Positions 21,753 to 23,797 of a DNA stretch of 23,797 nt are shown here, piece after piece. Each line of letters opens with the position of its first letter. Positions within the stretch are counted from its first letter, which is position 1. The notes under the pieces were generated by a model, which had not been told where the DNA came from, made no database searches, and saw only the letters and a program-made list of their open reading frames with translations. The translations under genes and the position numbers were made by a program. The DNA is from CAHJWO01 sp964245885 (GTDB lineage: Bacteria > Verrucomicrobiota > Verrucomicrobiia > Chthoniobacterales > SZAS-18), in assembly GCA_964245885.1 (NCBI GenBank), contig CAXTOX010000057.1, positions 1 to 23,797 on the forward strand. The letters are read 5' to 3'.

Positions 21753-23663
21753 ATGCGCGTGAAGATGCCCAGCGCAAAGTTGGCACGGTGCCAACGGTTC
21801 GTCGGCTGCCCATGCAGACGACGCTTGTGCCCCTTTTTCGCGGTGCCTTTCCTGTGCGTCGTCGGGCTGGTGGTTACGGCCGTCGTGAGCGCTTCCGCCC
21901 CCGCCCCCGCCCCGACTCCGGGAAAAAACCCACGCCGCAATCCCGCGCAGGTCGCCAACACGCCCGAGGCCCCCGCGCCAGGCGGTAAACCGGAACTCGC
22001 CGTCGTGTACGACGACGTTTACCGGCCACCGGCCAAAGATTTGCTCCTCGGTGCGGACAGCGAACGCAAGGCGGAAGCGGATGCCCGCTTCATCCACGGC
22101 ATTCTCCTGGAGGAGACGACCGAGTCCGACAAGGCGGCGGACGAGTACCAGAAGTCGCTCGCGCTCGATCCGTCCAACGTCGAGCTTTCCATCAAAGTCG
22201 CCTGGGAGGACTTGCGCCGTGGGGACACCCCGGGTGCGGTGAACCTCTTGAAGGACACGATCAAGGCCGCGCCGAAGCAGGCGCGGCCGTGTCTCGCGTT
22301 GGCGAACATCTACTTCAACAACCTCAACAAGGTTGACCTCGCGCTGAAGTACACGCAGCAGGCTCTGGAACTCGATCCAGCCAACGTCTCCTGCTACGAA
22401 TACCTGCGCGACCTGTACAAGGCGAACGGGCAGGCGCAAAAAATCCCCGCGCTGCTGGACCGCGCGGCCAAGGCGGACACCAAGGACCCAATGTTCTGGC
22501 TGCGCCTCGGCGCGTTGTACGCCGAGGTGTATCTGGCGGATGATCCGACGGCTAACGCGGACGATCTCAAGAAGACGACGACGATTTTCCAAAAGGCACT
22601 CGCCAATGGGAACAACGAGGTCGAGATCATCGGCAAGATCGCCGATTTCTTTGTCGCCACGCAGCAGCTCGCCGAGGCCGTCCCGCTGTACAAACGCATC
22701 ATCGACGTGGACCCGGCCCAGAACACGGCGCGCGAGAATCTCGCCCGCTGCTACCTGGGGCTTAACCAGCCGGACAAAGCCGCGGAGGCGCTGGAGGATC
22801 TGATTAAGCTCAATCCGGTGCAGCCCCATGCCTACGAGACCTTGGCCAAGATCTACGAGGCCGCGGGGGAGATGGAGAAGGCGGCCCAGAACTACGAACA
22901 AAGCCTGCTGGTCAGTCCGAACGATCCGGGAACGTACGAGAGCCTCGCCAAGCGGCTGCTGATGTTGAAAAACCCCGATCGGGCGGCCAACATCCTCACC
23001 GAAGCACGGAAACGCTTCCCGGAAGTGGCCGGATTCACCTTCCTGCTCGCGGTCTCCCTGGAGGAGGCCAAGCAGCATCAACAGGCGTTGGCGATGTACG
23101 AGCAGACGGAAGTCGAAGCCCGCCGCTCCAACAACGACGCGATGCTCGACAGCCAGTTTTACTTCAATTTCGGGGTTTCGGCCGAGCAGGCGGGTCTCTA
23201 CGACCGCGCGGCGACGCTGCTGAAGAAATCGCTCGTGTTGGAGGACGACCCGCGTCAGATCGCCAACGCGAGCAACTACCTGGGCTTCATGTGGGTGGAC
23301 CACGACCAAAACATTGAGGAAGGCGGCGACCTGATCAAAAAAGCCATCGAGATCGAGCCTGACAACGGTGCGTACCTCGACAGCCTCGGCTGGTATTACT
23401 ACAAGACGAACCGCTACGACGAAGCCCTGGCGCAACTCCAGCAAGCCGTCGAGAAGCTCAAGCCCGAGGATGCCGTGGTGTACGAGCATCTCGGCGACAC
23501 GTACCTGAAGCTGAACGATTCCGCCAAGGCTCTCGGTTCATGGCAAAAGGCCATGGAACTCGACCCGCAAAACCCGGACGCGGCGGCGATCACGAAAAAG
23601 ATTACCGATGTGAAGGGCGCGCCTCCGGCCATCCCGCCGCCCGCGCCACCGCCGAAGAGTTGA
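21753..23663 (+). CDS. Exported or membrane-anchored TPR-repeat protein
   Basis: This 636-residue protein consists almost entirely of tetratricopeptide repeats, which serve as a protein-interaction scaffold. A basic N-terminus and hydrophobic segment (about 27-47, CPFFAVPFLCVVGLVVTAVVS) act as a signal peptide or anchor, followed by an Ala/Pro linker. At least ten TPR-like units run from about residue 100 to 620, for example ADEYQKSLALDPSNVELSIK, ALKYTQQALELDPANVSCYE and ALGSWQKAMELDPQNPDAAA. The protein ends in a proline-rich tail (PPAIPPPAPPP). It resembles TPR proteins used in outer-membrane or secretion assembly, but no specific role can be read. Starts at 21753 or the ATG at 21765 are both possible. 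Confidence 0.88.
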   Translation: MRVKMPSAKLARCQRFVGCPCRRRLCPFFAVPFLCVVGLVVTAVVSASAPAPAPTPGKNPRRNPAQVANTPEAPAPGGKPELAVVYDDVYRPPAKDLLLGADSERKAEADARFIHGILLEETTESDKAADEYQKSLALDPSNVELSIKVAWEDLRRGDTPGAVNLLKDTIKAAPKQARPCLALANIYFNNLNKVDLALKYTQQALELDPANVSCYEYLRDLYKANGQAQKIPALLDRAAKADTKDPMFWLRLGALYAEVYLADDPTANADDLKKTTTIFQKALANGNNEVEIIGKIADFFVATQQLAEAVPLYKRIIDVDPAQNTARENLARCYLGLNQPDKAAEALEDLIKLNPVQPHAYETLAKIYEAAGEMEKAAQNYEQSLLVSPNDPGTYESLAKRLLMLKNPDRAANILTEARKRFPEVAGFTFLLAVSLEEAKQHQQALAMYEQTEVEARRSNNDAMLDSQFYFNFGVSAEQAGLYDRAATLLKKSLVLEDDPRQIANASNYLGFMWVDHDQNIEEGGDLIKKAIEIEPDNGAYLDSLGWYYYKTNRYDEALAQLQQAVEKLKPEDAVVYEHLGDTYLKLNDSAKALGSWQKAMELDPQNPDAAAITKKITDVKGAPPAIPPPAPPPKS

Positions 23664-23689
23664 CGGACCGGCGGCCCACACCAGGACGA

Positions 23690-23702
23690 CCGCCTTCGGC
23701 GG
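23690..23702. repeat. Mini-hairpin CCGCC-TTC-GGCGG
   Basis: A 5-bp perfect stem with a TTC loop lies 27 bases after the TPR gene. It has the same design as the GTGGC-TTC-GCCAC unit of the 13442-13612 array. No T-run follows closely enough for a confident terminator call. Confidence 0.5.
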
Positions 23703-23797
23703 GACCTTTCGCACACTCTCCGTGGAAGGAGAAAGCAACGGTTCTAGTACTACTCCGTTAGTTGGTTAGAGAGGAGATGCAGGCGGCAGTAAGGGCA

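Noticed and set aside
21627..23489. 620-residue minus-strand open frame rich in Val, Leu and Arg
   Set aside because: It is antisense to the TPR repeats; its periodic look simply mirrors the repeats.
23777..23797. Start of a gene (ATG 23777) at the right edge
   Set aside because: GAGGAG directly abuts the ATG with no spacing and only seven codons are available, so there is no support.

Overview
The window is GC-rich bacterial chromosome with mostly housekeeping genes. No phage, CRISPR, rRNA or intact transposase genes were found. The gene set suggests a Verrucomicrobiota-like bacterium: a very short basic ribosomal protein of the AURKAIP1/COX24 (mS38/bS22-like) type, a long-form HisG, a small zinc-ribbon/TM protein behind transketolase, an RRM glycine-rich RNA-binding protein, and weak Shine-Dalgarno sequences. 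This assignment is inferred from gene content, not from a marker comparison.

Layout. 1-535: no convincing gene, only a possible signal-peptide remnant at the left edge. 536-3908 (+): a sugar or polyol ABC importer (binding protein and two permeases) with a perfect 13-bp hairpin after the binding-protein gene. No ATPase gene lies beside it. 3989-4505 (-): the broken C-terminal end of phosphate acetyltransferase. 4726-6066 (-): an exported metal-dependent amidohydrolase. 6354-6427 (-): tRNA-Asp(GTC). 6522-11409 (-): a run of three envelope genes, read in the order ABC exporter half-subunit, LysM/L,D-transpeptidase, sodium/solute symporter. 11509-13437 (+): DNA photolyase and a fungal-type cytosine deaminase-like protein, which share an exact 16-mer just upstream of each start. 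13438-13847: a modular array of tiny hairpins. 13848-16767 (+): RRM protein with a probable frameshift, a terminator, dnaX and the YbaB/EbfC gene. 16911-17336 (+): a small exported protein whose C-terminus resembles a TonB-receptor plug. 17465-17621: a perfect 53-bp inverted repeat between convergent genes. 17639-20587 (-): transketolase, zinc-ribbon membrane protein and ICMT-like methyltransferase, probably one operon. 20710-23663 (+): hisG, the mini ribosomal protein and a large TPR protein.

Functional picture. The left third is nutrient uptake and degradation: an ABC importer, an exported hydrolase and a symporter. The middle covers envelope work (L,D-crosslinking and an ABC exporter), UV repair and pyrimidine salvage. 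The right half is information processing and central metabolism. I see no complete undescribed system. The most unusual signals are non-coding: the GTTGCGG-spaced hairpin array and the 157-bp MITE-like palindrome, which share the mini-palindrome CGCCTGCGGCG. Other points of note are the broken pta, the frameshifted RGG tail, the ABC exporter with Asp at the catalytic Glu position, and the plug-like small exported protein.
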